From Brachionus manjavacas (taxonomy: Eukaryota > Rotifera > Eurotatoria > Ploima > Brachionidae), in NCBI GenBank assembly GCA_019054805.1, contig JAHQIY010000020.1:62001-126000 (forward strand): a stretch of DNA of 64,000 nucleotides, read 5' to 3'. The position numbers were made by a program, and so were the translations under genes. The notes under the pieces are model-generated. The model searched no databases. It worked only from the letters and a program-made list of their open reading frames with translations, and was not told the DNA's origin. Positions 44,559 to 57,000 of this stretch are shown piece after piece (the stretch's first letter is position 1; each line of letters begins with the position of its first letter).

Positions 44559-47500
44559 AAATCATCCGGTTTATTTTTTCATCCCGAAAAAAAAAAAAGA
44601 AATTTATCCCATTTTTTATAATCCAAAAATAAAAATAAAAAAATTATCCCATTTTCTTATTTAAAACAATTATCCAGTTTTTAAAAATAGACAATTATTT
44701 ATTTTATTTATTTATTTGTTAACTGTACCGAGCTAAAGCTCCTTCAGAATAGAAATAAAAAATAAAAAATTAAGTTAAGTAAAATTAAAAATTAAAAAAA
44801 GTTAAGTAAAATAAAAGCAAAAAATAAGGAAAAAAAAAAAAAAAGTTTGTAAGAGTTAATAACCTGGAATAAAAAATAGAAATATGATAAAGAGAGTTTT
44901 AGGTCATTCAGGTTTACATAGTTTAGGTTTCAGGAAAAAAAAGAAGAAATTGTAAGGTAGCAATTACACAATGGAGTCGGGTATTCGATATTTTTTGATT
45001 CAAAACCCGCTTTGTATTCATCCACCAGTCTGACAACCAATGGAATGGAATTACTCAGTCCTGTCCCAACATATCTCTCACTCAACTCAAGAAGTCGATT
45101 CGAGACTGTCAGTAATTTAAGTTTATTAAAAGCCTCCTGATGCATGATGCTGGAGGGAGTATCATATTTTAATCTGAGGATAGATCTGACTGCTGTATTC
45201 TGAATTGCTTTTAGTTTTTTGATATTATTTTCTGAAAATGAATTCAAGCAAGGAAACGAATAGTCTAGAATTGAACCAACTAAAGATTTATAAAGATTTC
45301 CCAACGTTTTTTGATTGAGACCCCATTTTTTGTTTGACAGAATCTTAATTAGATTTAGCCTTGTATTGCAACGTTCTTTTATTTCGTCAACCAGTGTATT
45401 AAAATTTAATTTAGAATCAAATTTAATACCTAGAAACTTTATTTCTTTTTGGCTTTTTGTTCTATTTCCATAAATTTTTAAGTTAAGATTATCACTTTCT
45501 TTATTGTACTTAGAGAATACTACTGAACACGACTTTTCAACTGACATCTTCATTTTCCACTTAATTAGCCATTGTTCTAGCTCGTTGGTGTATTTATTTA
45601 TCTTATTTTCAAGATGCCCCTTTTTGTTGTAAATAAAAAAAGTAACTAGATCATCTGCAAAAAGAAGAGAGTATTCATTATTTGTTTTATTTCTTTTAGG
45701 GATATCATTAATATAAATGCTAAATAAAAGAGGACTAATAGCTGAGCCTTGAGGAACACCTGCAGTTATTTGATATTCGTCACTCAAGTTGTCATTCACA
45801 TTCACCCTAAATGTCCTTGAGTCTAAGAAGGATCTAATCCAGTTAATTAAGTATTGTGGTGGATTTATTTTTATTAATTTATAAATTAAGCCTTCGTGCC
45901 AAACCCTATCAAAGGCTTAAGAAATATCAAAGAAAAGGGAACAAACTCTTTTCTTTCTATTAAATGACTCAACAATTTTTTGAATCAAAAAGTAAAGATT
46001 ATCGGAAGTTCTCCGATGTTTCCTAAATCCTGATTGTTCCTGGATAAGTAATAAATTTTTTTCTAAAAAATTGTAGAGTCTTGAGTAGATTATACGCTCA
46101 AGTAACTTTCCTAGGCAACTTGTTATACTGATTGGTCTATAGTTTGAAGGATCTTGTGGAGAAGATGCATTTTTTTGAATCATAGTTATGTTCGCAGTTT
46201 TCCATGATTTTGGAATAATACCATGTCGCAGAGATAAGTTAAAAAGTTTTGAGATTTCTATTAAGGAATTTCTTGGTAAATTTTTAAGCATTAGATTATG
46301 TATTTGGTCAGGTCCTGAGGCCGCTTCAGTCTTCAGTCTTTTTAAAGCCAGTATAAGTTCGTTTGGGCAAATAGGATCATTGAAATTACACTGATTGTAA
46401 TTTTTGAAGTATTCAAAATTAAAGCTAATTATTTCATTATCTTTTTCAGTATCTATTAAATCAGAGTGAGGACTAAATGTTGAAGATAATATATCTCCGA
46501 AGCATTTTCTTTTTTCCTTATCAGTTTTTAATTCCTTGTTATTTGAGATCAAATTTGGAATCAATTTTGATCCTTTCTGTGTTCTAAATTTGTTTATTTT
46601 TTTCCAAAAAGGCCTGCTTGAAAGTGGATTTTTCCCCATTTTCTGAATGAAATCAAACCAATTTTGATTCCAGAATTTTCTTACTGAGATTTTTAACTCT
46701 GAGGTTAAGTGATTAAATCTTTTCTTAAGTAATGTATAAGGTATGCATTTATGTGAAGCAGAAATGATTTTTTTTGTAATTTTATTATTCAGCTCATCTA
46801 TTGAAAGTGTGTTTTCACTAAGGTAATCTCTATCTTCATTTAAGGTGTCTCTAAAAAGTTGCCAGTTTGCTTTTTTATAGTTGAATTTCCTAATTGTAGA
46901 TTTGCTTTTAATTAAGTAGTCAATGGAAATAGATGCTTCAATTTGAAAATGGTCACTAGTCATATCTTGACTATTGAGAACACAAAAATCAGTAACTTTA
47001 TCTATTAATGAAGAAGAAACTAAAAAAAGGTCAAGAATTTCAAAGTAATTCCTATTAAAAATATTATATGTAGGACATTTGTCGTTAATCACTGAAAAAT
47101 CTAATTCATTGATTATTTTTTCTAACAATGAGCCGTTTTTATTTTCTCCTAAACAGCCTATTTGCTTCGTCCTGGCGTTAAGGTCCCCACACAAAATGTA
47201 GTTTCTACAGCTCCTTTTTATTGTTTTAAATAGCTCAAAATTAAGTAATTTGTTGGGTGGATTGTATAGACTAAACACAGATATTTCATTATTCTTTCCT
47301 AGATTAAGTTTAATACAAAGCAGTTCACAATTAAAGTGCTCAAAAGAAAAGTCTTGTAAAAAATCAATTCCTTCTTTAATCAAAATAGCTACTCCTCCTC
47401 CATATCTATTGCGTGGTTTAGTTATTGACTGATAGTTTTTGAAGTCTAAATAAATATTTGATTCACTCAAATCAAAAAAAAGACTTGGATTTTTTGGAAA

Positions 47501-47817
47501 TATATTCATGTAATGCTAACTATTAGGAATAGTTAATTTTTTTGAAAAATTTAAATTTTTATTATATTACTATTTTTTTATATATTAAATAAATAATAAT
47601 TGCCTTGATAATTTCTCATTTTATTTTTCTTAAAAAAATAAAATGAGAAATTATAATAAAAATAAAAAAAAAATATTAATAAATAATAAAAATAAATCTA
47701 AATAAGAAAAGGGGATGAATTTCTTTATTATAAAAACGGGATAATTGTCTTAAATTAGAAAATGGGATAATTTTCAACGGGATAACTTTTTGGGATGAAA
47801 AAAAAACGGGATGATTT
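44559..47817. mobile_element. TIR element with TA duplications, split by a LINE insertion
   Basis: The left arm (from 44559) and the reverse complement of the right arm (ending 47817) both start AAATCATCC and share a series of TTATCCC/ATCCCATTTTCT blocks over about 140 bp. TA dinucleotides flank both outer ends (44557-44558 and 47818-47819). The interior holds LINE A and, near the right arm, a hairpin with 20-bp arms (47608-47655). No transposase is visible. Best explained as a foldback/MITE-type element of Tc1/mariner style into which LINE A jumped. Boundaries are seen; the family is inferred. Confidence 0.7.
44695..47525 (-). mobile_element. LINE A, nearly intact ORF2 with one nonsense codon
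   Basis: Minus strand, 47509 to 44930 in a single frame (860 codons), interrupted only by TAA at 45919-45917 inside the DIS-AFDRVW palm motif. The endonuclease lacks its first part but keeps GGGVAILIKEG, LCGDLNARTKQIGC and TSDHFQIE. The linker leads to the RT: SNYRPISITSCLGKLLERII, EQSGFRKHRRTSDNL, AGVPQGSAISPLLF and LLFADDLVTFF, then thumb and C-terminus. The 3' end has stem GAGCT/AGCTC (44730-44741) and (AAAT)n (44695-44718). Endonuclease-bearing jockey/CR1-type superfamily. The apparent ATG at 47509 is fortuitous, with a stop just upstream. Low decay indicates the youngest insertion here; relics of the family lie at 5.6, 23, 36.7, 40.3 and 42.7 kb. Confidence 0.92.
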
Positions 47818-48030
47818 TAATATTTACCTAATTAGATTTATGTTGGACTCAAAAAATCTTTCTTTAATACATTTATAAAATAAACTTTTAAATTGATTCC
47901 TTTGTTCCATCTCTAGGTTCTTCAGATTCTTCGAAATCGTCCCGAAAACTTCTTTAATTAGAGAGAGAGAGAGAGATTAATTAAATAAATAATTGATTAA
48001 AGAGTAAAAATTTATTAAAAAATAACGTAT

Positions 48031-51000
48031 TCAAAATTCACAAAACACAATAGAATTAGATAAAATTTTGAAATGAGACTTGGTCTGCGAGTTTGATTGA
48101 ATAATTGAGGCGGCTATTTCAAATTGTTTGTGATCATTTAGATCCATCAGTCGTTTCAAGTCTTGCAGTGACTTGACAACATTGCGTTGCTTAAACTTTT
48201 CTATGTACATCGATAGGCCAAGGCTAAATAAAAAACTGTCTAAACTCGATGAATCAATGTCACATTTACACAATTTCCACTTGATTAAATCACTACTAAT
48301 TAAATTTTTGCATTTACACTCTTTGTACATAAAATCGTTGGGTATCTGAAAAAAAATAAAAAAAAAATAAAAAAAAAATAAAAATAAAATAAAATTAAAA
48401 AATGTGAAAATCTTGCGAAAAATTTTTTTTTTGTTTTTTTGCCTATTTTTAAAGTTAAAAAAATTCCTACTCCAAGTTTTCCATTTTTTTCGACTTGAGC
48501 CAAGCGCTCAGCTTCGATGCACTTGGCTACCAATTGAACGTTATGGCCTAGTTCGCTGGCGTACCGCTTCACCAAAGCCATTGGCACCTTACAAAAGCCC
48601 ATTTGGTCGGTGAACGGCCCACTGGCCAAGTCAATGCTTTCACTGGCCAGCCTAGCTGCTATCAGATCGCACAACTTTTTGTTCAGCTTTGAACTTTGCT
48701 TCGACTGGGCCAAATGGCCGCTTTTTTGGGTTGTCGAGTGGGCAAAAAATTTGCGACTGCTCTTGACCAAATTGGATATCTTTGACTTTTTGGCGCCATC
48801 ATGTTCCAAATCACGTCTGATCACAATTGGTTGGCTTTTGTCGTTAGCATTTAACGTGTGCGATCTGGTTACTTGAGCTGTGAGCGATTGATCGCTGTCG
48901 ACAACCACTGGCTTGTGATTGTTGGTGGACAAGTTGAGTATTTGGTTGAGTTGGTCGCAAAGGAGCTGGGCTTTTTTGTTCGAGTCGTCACTTGGCTCCA
49001 CATTGATGGACGAGTCCGACGACGAGCACGACAAAATGACCGAGTCGCACACAGAGTTGCGGCACTTTTGGCTCTGGCGCTTGGTCAGTGTACGGCTCTT
49101 GAAGTCGGCCAGCACTGACGAATCGCTGGGCGACGAATACCGGTCTGTGTTCGAGTAGCAGCCCGAGTCGTTGGACAAGTGCGAGTCGTGATTTGACTTT
49201 GATTTGGAGCTGCTGGTGCTCGAGTCCGACGACACACTGGCTGTTTTTTTTTTCTTCGTAATAGATATAGAGCTTTTGTCGCCACTGCTGCCAATTAACT
49301 CGTTGAACAGGTCGTTGGACGATCTGAATTGTTTTTGGCCCATTTCGGCTCGCCGCTTCCGGTAGTTCACTTTGTCCTTTAGAGATTTGCATCTGTTTGC
49401 ACACGCTTGCCGAGTCCACGTACAGCTATCATCATTGTGGTTATCTTTTTTGCAAAAAACAAAACAAAATCAAAAAGGTCAGCTCAAATTTAAATTGTTA
49501 GACTCTCTGTCCTCCCCTCCCCTCTCCCCCGTCCATCATCATTCATTTTCCTAAATTATCTTGATACCAAATATGAAGATGAAATCTGATGCCAAATTTT
49601 GATTTACTCTCTTCAAGCCCTATTTGTTTTCAAATACCTTAGTTCCCATTAGGAAAAAAGGTCAGAGAACAAGACACACAATTCAAGCACACACAAATCG
49701 ATTTTTTTATTTTTTTTTTTTGAAAAATGAAAAATAAAATAAAAAAAAATTTTTTTTTTTTTTTTTTTTTCACTTAATGTTGTGAGAGACGTTGTAAGAG
49801 GGTGAGACTTGGCAATCAGTTTTGCGAATTGAAGCTCGAATGGTTAGACCGATTTAATGGTTGTGGCCAATTTTCATGTGAAATTAAAGTTCAACAAAAA
49901 TGAAAAAGCGAGAGCTGCACGAAATGATAAACAAAAAGCCTTAAGCCGCGAGTGAATAAACTTGGCCAATTTGAATTTGGTCTCGGACAAATTTAATTAA
50001 AGCGGGATAACAACTAGGTTAAGATAAAGCCACAATTTTTGTTCATCTAGCTTGCTCTAGGTATTTTGTAATTATGGCAAAAATCAACAAATATTGGAAT
50101 TTTTTTCTCGCCAATTTTAACACCAAAATTGTGTACAAAATTAATTTTTTTTTTAGTTACTTCTTTAGTTGAGTCTTACGCAAATAGATGCTTAACAAAA
50201 TGATTTTTTTAAAACTACAAATTAAAAATATCTCTCTTGACTATGCTCGATTTATTCTCTTTTCGCTTCTAAGCCTAAGCCTTTGTGATGCGTTCTGGCA
50301 CTCAGCTCTCATTTGGAGCTTTTTTTCAATCAAAGTCAATAGACAAAAATTGCTTTATTTGCCATTTGGAACTTGTTTTTTTCCCTTTCTTTTTGATGAA
50401 TTTTAGATCAAAAACTAATTTTGACTTGACAACAACCAGCAAAAAAAACTCTTATATTTTTAAATTCAAATAACTGACATTTGAAGATCTTTTATTTGTA
50501 AGACATAAAAAGCTACAATACATGAGCTGTCCTCTAAGGTTTCAGCTCTAAGAAGATTATTAATTTCTCAAATGGTTTCTCTAGCAAAAGCTAAAGTGAA
50601 AATATTTTTTCTTTTCAAATAAAATCACCTTAAAAAAAAAAAAAATTATACTTTTTATATTTTATTTTATACCAAGCATGATAAATTTCGAAGAAATACA
50701 CTTATTTAAACTTAGTAGGTAGTTTTTACAAATAATTGTAATTAAGCTCTTGTTTAGTGTGAACAAGTATTTTCAAGTATTTAAAATAAACTGGAATATT
50801 TTAAATTAGTTAAAAGCTAAATTGGAAATTTTAGCCTAAAATATAAATCTGTGAGATCTTAATTTATGCAAATTAAGGATGAAAGCAGTTGAAAAAAAAC
50901 TACTTATTTGATAACAAAAATATCGAAGTTTATCTTTTGAATTTTTTTTTGTTGAAACTATTTGACATCTTGTCCAAAAATGACCCAACAATGAAGTTTT

Positions 51001-54000
51001 TAATTTCCGCATTTTTGGACACAAACGAGTCTGTGGAGTGTTTTTTTAGCATTTTAAAACGATTATAGTAAATAGAAACCATTGAATTAAATCGCAGTGT
51101 ACTTATGGCGACCACAAAATCCAAGCAAAAACTGCTCTTTAAAAGATTTACAACAAAAACCAATTTGGCTTTTGTTAAAAAAAAATTCGATACTGAAAAA
51201 ACAAAATTAAAATTGTTTTTTCTTTTTTAATTAAAAAAATAAGTCATCACAATTTTTACTTCATTAATTATACGTACAACAACGAGCTTAATATTGGATA
51301 ATCGGATCGTAAAATTGGACATCTTTGGACCTCAAATATCCTCATTTTTTGGTACAATTAATTCAAGCTCTTAAGCTTGGTTGAAAAGATATTCAACTGT
51401 ACCAAAAATTCTACTTTATCTTTGGCTCTAAATTAGAAGGGTTTTTTTCCTTTTTTTGTTCAGAAACAGCTTGATCTTGGACTCACTAAATCAGAGTAAT
51501 TTTGTGTCCAGTGGTGGTCAAGTTGAAAAGAAAATACAATTAGAAAATTTTAAAGTCAATAGTGCTGAAGAAGCCTTTTTTAATTCAAAAGATTTTTATT
51601 TTTATTTTCTTAAGCTCTACAAGTGAAACTTTAAAGTGATGACTTAAAAATTAATTCAACTTTGTTAAGTAAACATGCTGCTCTGTTTCAAAAATAAAGT
51701 GGGAATTGATGGAACAAAAATATTTAAATCTGATGTTTAAAATGAGTTGTCAAACGCCTAATTTTGAAAAAAAATATTTTATTAGAGGTACAAGTTTAAA
51801 CTAAACAGATAAAAAATATTTTTGTTAAATCATTTTGCAAAATTACTTGAATATATAAAAGTTTTATTCAATTCTAGAAGCACACTTAAATAAATAAATC
51901 CAGTTTATTTTTTGTTTGCTCTTGAGCCCGGTTTCTTACCTAAATGTTCGAGAAAGGCTCCAACTTTGTTTAGAAGATAAAGTGAGGCTTTGAAGTGTGT
52001 TTTTTTCGGCTTTTTGTCTTCGATCTCATACCAAAAATTGTATCTTTTTTTAACATTAAATTCAAACGAAAACACTCTACAACACGGAAATATGGTACTA
52101 ATAATTTTTAGATTTAATGAAAAAAAGTGTAATTATTAGTTAGAAAAAAAAGCCAGAATTACTTGTCTAAAACAAATCTTGATTATCTTTCAAAATAGAA
52201 AAAAAAAAGCCAAAGCTTAGATTTTTATATTTGCATTCAAATTGTATCATATACAATAAATAAAATGGTTTTGATTAAATAAAAAATTTGACTGACACAA
52301 AATTTATTTAGAATAAATATTCTTTTAAATAAAATTCGAAATAGTTTATTAACTGCATCATTTCATTGAGCGTTTTAGGTCAATTAAAAATTTGGAATTT
52401 ATTTACTAAAAATTTAATTTAGGAAAGCTGGCCAGGTTCATTCGAATAGCTTTCGCTTTCGTTTACAAGATTAATCTAGTATAAAAATAAATGTGAATAC
52501 AAAGTTTGTCATTTGCAGGATTTAGAAAAAAAGAAAAAAGGATTGAAAAATGAAGTCAAATTTAAATAAAATTAATTCTTAACTCGAAATTTAATCTTAA
52601 CATAAAAAAACAAAGATTTATTTTTCTGCTACAACCAAAAAAGATGAGACCAAAATTCACATTCTCTGATTCCATAGGTAAAAAGAAAAGGTATTAATTT
52701 TTGCTAAAGTAATATCATGTTTAATGAAGAAGCCAATTCAGCATGGTATGATTCATTTTGGCGAGAACATCTTTGAAAATCTGCTTTTTTTTATGATGAT
52801 GGGTCGGACATTTAGTTCATTCAAAAATTAAGCAAATATTGTTTAGTATAATTTACGTAGATAAAGTAAAATAAAAGGAAAGTGGAAAAAAAAAAATAGT
52901 TAAATTTTTCCCTAAATTATTTGGATAATTTTTAATCATTAATAGAAATAAATATTTTATTTAAGTAGAAGTATGAAATTAAATGGTGTTGTCAACTTTT
53001 GAGCATTAAGAAATTTTCGATTAAAGAACAAAAACAAAATTTTTAAAATGAAATAACAAGTTTTGTTTAGATCTGAAATTTTTTTTTTGCAAAATCAACA
53101 AGCTTTATATCGCCTTATTTTTGTCTCTGCAATAACTCAGCAATTTAACATTGATGATTTAATAATGGCCTAATCATGGTGTAGTTAAACTACTGTCACC
53201 GAATGCTTCTGTAAATCAAACAATATTGCTAGTATTTTATTTGTAATGGTGTTTTCCGTACAAGTCAACTTTTGGTAGAAGAACATGAGATTAAAGCTTT
53301 TCCACGCGATATAGGCGCATGGAATATTTATTTTAAGCTTGCTACTTATACCACAAGGTGCCATTATTTAAAGTACACTCGACTCGCGAGTCCTTCTTTA
53401 TGTGTCTTAAGAAACTACTCTTTAAGAACTGATTTCTAATTATTTTCAAATCTTAGATTATTCTTTTCCTTGTTCTAAATTGATTCTCATAAACTAATAT
53501 CAAAAGAATACAAGTCATTCGATATTAAGCAGTTCGATCTATTCTAAAACTACATAATATGATATTCCTTCCCACATAGTAATCACGAGGCTTCTAATTG
53601 ACTTTAATTAATATTAAATAACACTCTGGAATTGACTATTTAAGTTAAGCGAGAGATATATGTTTTTTTCTTGATTCTTTTTTCGGGTCTAGTCCATTAG
53701 GTGAACAAGTGTTCACAAAATAGAATGATTTGTTCAATTTGTTCACTTAAACCGTGAACATGAATTGTTCACCTAATGGACTAGACTCCTTTTTTCCTTG
53801 AACTTTTCAATGCTTTAATATGTAGCCACTTTTATTTCTTACGTTTTTTTTTCTAATTTCTTGTTCATTTTATTTTATTTTTGATTTTTAGTACATTTGG
53901 TTTTATTTGCAGTTAAACAAATAAATAAAATAAATTAAATAAAATCTAGCAGATTTCACGAAACAAATTCAAGTAATAAAAACAAAATTAGTATTTTTGG

Positions 54001-57000
54001 GCAACCAAAATTTAGTTCAAAATACTTAAATTAAGTAGTTTTTTTTACTTGAGCTTTTGATCATACAAATTGTGCAACATTTATACTTTAATTCAGATTT
54101 AATTTGATATCCAAAAAATCTCTTTGAAACCTTTAATTTTTTTTGTGATGTGGCTGATAGAAAGGACTATCAGGGTCAAACTATTACTCATTTGAAAAAA
54201 ATGTTTGTCACGTGATTCCCTTTGGATCAACTGACACAAACAATCAATTTTCTTCCATTAAAAACAAAAACTTGTGATATTCACGATAAGCCCTGAACAT
54301 AAATGTTCATTATTTTATCTAAGTAAAATCAAAATTTTAATCACGTGGCTGAAAGGAAAGACTAAGCATTGATTCGAACCGGCCAAGGCTCTGCCTAAAT
54401 TATTTAAAACACATATTTTTTAAATTTATTCAATTTTAGATTACTTCCGTCATGAGGTTCAGTTCAACGATCATTCATTCCAAAACTGTGCTAAGTCATC
54501 GCCTAGTTATCTTCTCATTAGAAATACAAGGCTCTTAATTTTCTTAACAATTTCTATTTAATAAGCGCACAGCTGTTTGAAGTCAGCTTGTGTGAATTAA
54601 CAATGATCAAGCTCTTAGTGCTCAATGATTCACGCTCGGTCAGATTTATGATCCGGCTGTGATGAGCAATTTATCGAAACGGAAAGAACAGCGCAATTAA
54701 TGTCTAAGAGAAAATCAATAATTTGTGCGCGGCTAGAGCTCGAACATGACATGTCAAACATATTTAGTATTTGGCATAATAATAAAAAATAAATAAGATG
54801 TTTGGATTTGGCTGGGGTAAATATACGTCTGGCTAGCTCGACGATAAAATACCATTTAATTAGCCAGAGTAAAGAAAATACGCTCATTTTGTTTAGATAG
54901 GCGTTCTACTAATTCAATTAGTATAGATAATGAAAATAGTATTTAACCAACCTGTTTGTGTGTGTCCAAAAGTTTGATCGGGCTTCTAAAAAAATAAAAA
55001 AAAATAAAAGTTATTCACTATTTCTCTAGATGTCTATCCACAGCGACTTGATGTTTGTGCATAATAATTCCTTAAATGATTGTTTTTTTTTTCTTAAATT
55101 AAATTGAACCGACTCAATGAGGCCAACTAAATGAGCTAGATGGACCACAATAAATCGATAAATTATAATTTTCTTAAATCAATAAAATTGATTATTGATT
55201 TTTGTTTACTATTTCAAGGCAAACAAGTCCTTCGAGTTAATTTCACTTTGTTTAGATTGTCGATAGTGTTTGCCAAAAGATTTGTTGAAAATGTTGGAAA
55301 CGGGCAAAATTTGACTTGTTCAACTTGGAAATTAAATTAAGCTTATTGATGCATCACGTCTAATTAACATTTGACCTTGACTTTATTCTCTCAATTGTCT
55401 TAGCTTGACATTACAGTCAATTGCGATGAAAATGCACAAAGAAAGACTACTATGACAATAATTTCATTTTTAAGATGATTTTAAGATAAAAAATCAAAAT
55501 GATCGATATGATTTTTGATTTTAAAACAGAAATATTTTATTAGGATTAACTGATTGTGAATTGAGAAAAAAAATAAATTAAAATGTTAAGTTAGTTGTGT
55601 CATTTTCTTTTTCTCTTGAAAATTTACAATTGCAACTGGTGCAAGTTAATCCAAAATACTGCTCTTGTTGTGAGTCTAGAGAGAATGGGGTTTGTTGGCA
55701 TTTTATTGCGTATGCAGGCAAAAGTATATTCACTTAGATGCAAAATCAAATAAAATTTGTAATGATCAAATGTAAAGGTAGACCCAAAAAGTCCAATAAC
55801 GGAGCTCAAAATTATTATTATTTGTCATAATATTTCTTTAATTTATTTACAATAACACACTTTTTGTCTATATTGTATTTTTTGAATTTATACTTAAAAA
55901 AAAAGTATTTGGAATCGTATTCTTCGTGTTTATGTATTATAAAAAAATGTTAAATTAGTTGTGTCATTTCCTTTTCTCTCTCTTGAAAATTGTATACTTT
56001 TGTTGTAATAAATCTATTGGTGATACTTGTTTCTTTACGGATCTAAGGTCTAGTAGAAAAACAAGCGAGGATAAAAATCGATATTGCATTGATTTTTTTA
56101 ATTAATTAATAAAAATACCTAAGAAAAAAATTAATTCATAAATCTGTCAAAATGGAATTAAAAATTTACACAACCTTTAGTATTTAGAGATGACAAAAAT
56201 TCAAAATTTCCTCCTAACTTTGAATAATTACTTTCTAATTAAAAAAAAATCTCATTAATCCTATTTTAAAATAACTCAAATATTGAATAATCTTTAAACT
56301 TTCAAAAATAACAAGTGTTCCATAAAGCTTGTCAAATATGCTAAATCAAAAAGATAGTTAATAAAAAAAAATTCTTCTCTAAACAAAAGCTGATTAATAT
56401 AGGTCTAATAAATTTTCTGCCAATTTAATTGAATAAGGATTAAAATAAGTTGTATATTGTAATTCTATGATGTTGAACATCAAATTATGATACAAAATAA
56501 GCTATTTTTGCTGAATATTCTTGACATCAAAAATACTCCTCATCTTATTACCCATCAACTTTTCTTTAGAAGAGTTGTTCTCTAGTTTTAGTTGAGTTCT
56601 TTTTGTAGCCTAAAGAAATTAACTTTAAAAAGTTGAATCAGGAAAAATTGCTTTTTGTTTCCAAGCTTCGGCCAAACCTTATTCCAGTCCTGTTTTGTGC
56701 AAAAAATTTTCCAGGCAAACGAGATATTAAAGGGCTCATCTTTTACCATTGCTGCGAGACACAAGCAAGAATTAATGAAATCATATTTCATTTAACAGTG
56801 TCAGTTGTGTCAATACTTTCCTTTGCTTAATTTATTCATTCTATAAAGATATGTAATATACCTTTATTATTTTTTCGATATTCAATTTAAATAATGGTTT
56901 ATAAAATCATAACAACGGGTTACATATCCAGCTTTAACAATCATTCCTTGAATATTGATCAAAGAATATAAATACGCCCAAGAGCAAAATATATTTTGTG

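Noticed and set aside
45917-45919. Intron or programmed readthrough at the LINE A stop
   Set aside because: The frame continues directly on both sides with conserved RT residues; a point mutation is simpler.
48404-49158. Several plus-strand and alternative minus-strand frames, including 48988-49419
   Set aside because: Shadows of the SASH1 exon 49444-48471; repetitive Ser codons keep other frames open.
54630-54887. 85-codon minus-strand frame with hydrophobic start
   Set aside because: Inside a SASH1 intron, no splice borders of matching phase and no family resemblance; checked as a possible missing SAM exon and does not fit.
56588-56830. Overlapping short frames on both strands in the SASH1 intron
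   Set aside because: No splice logic or similarity; considered as a SAM1 exon and rejected.
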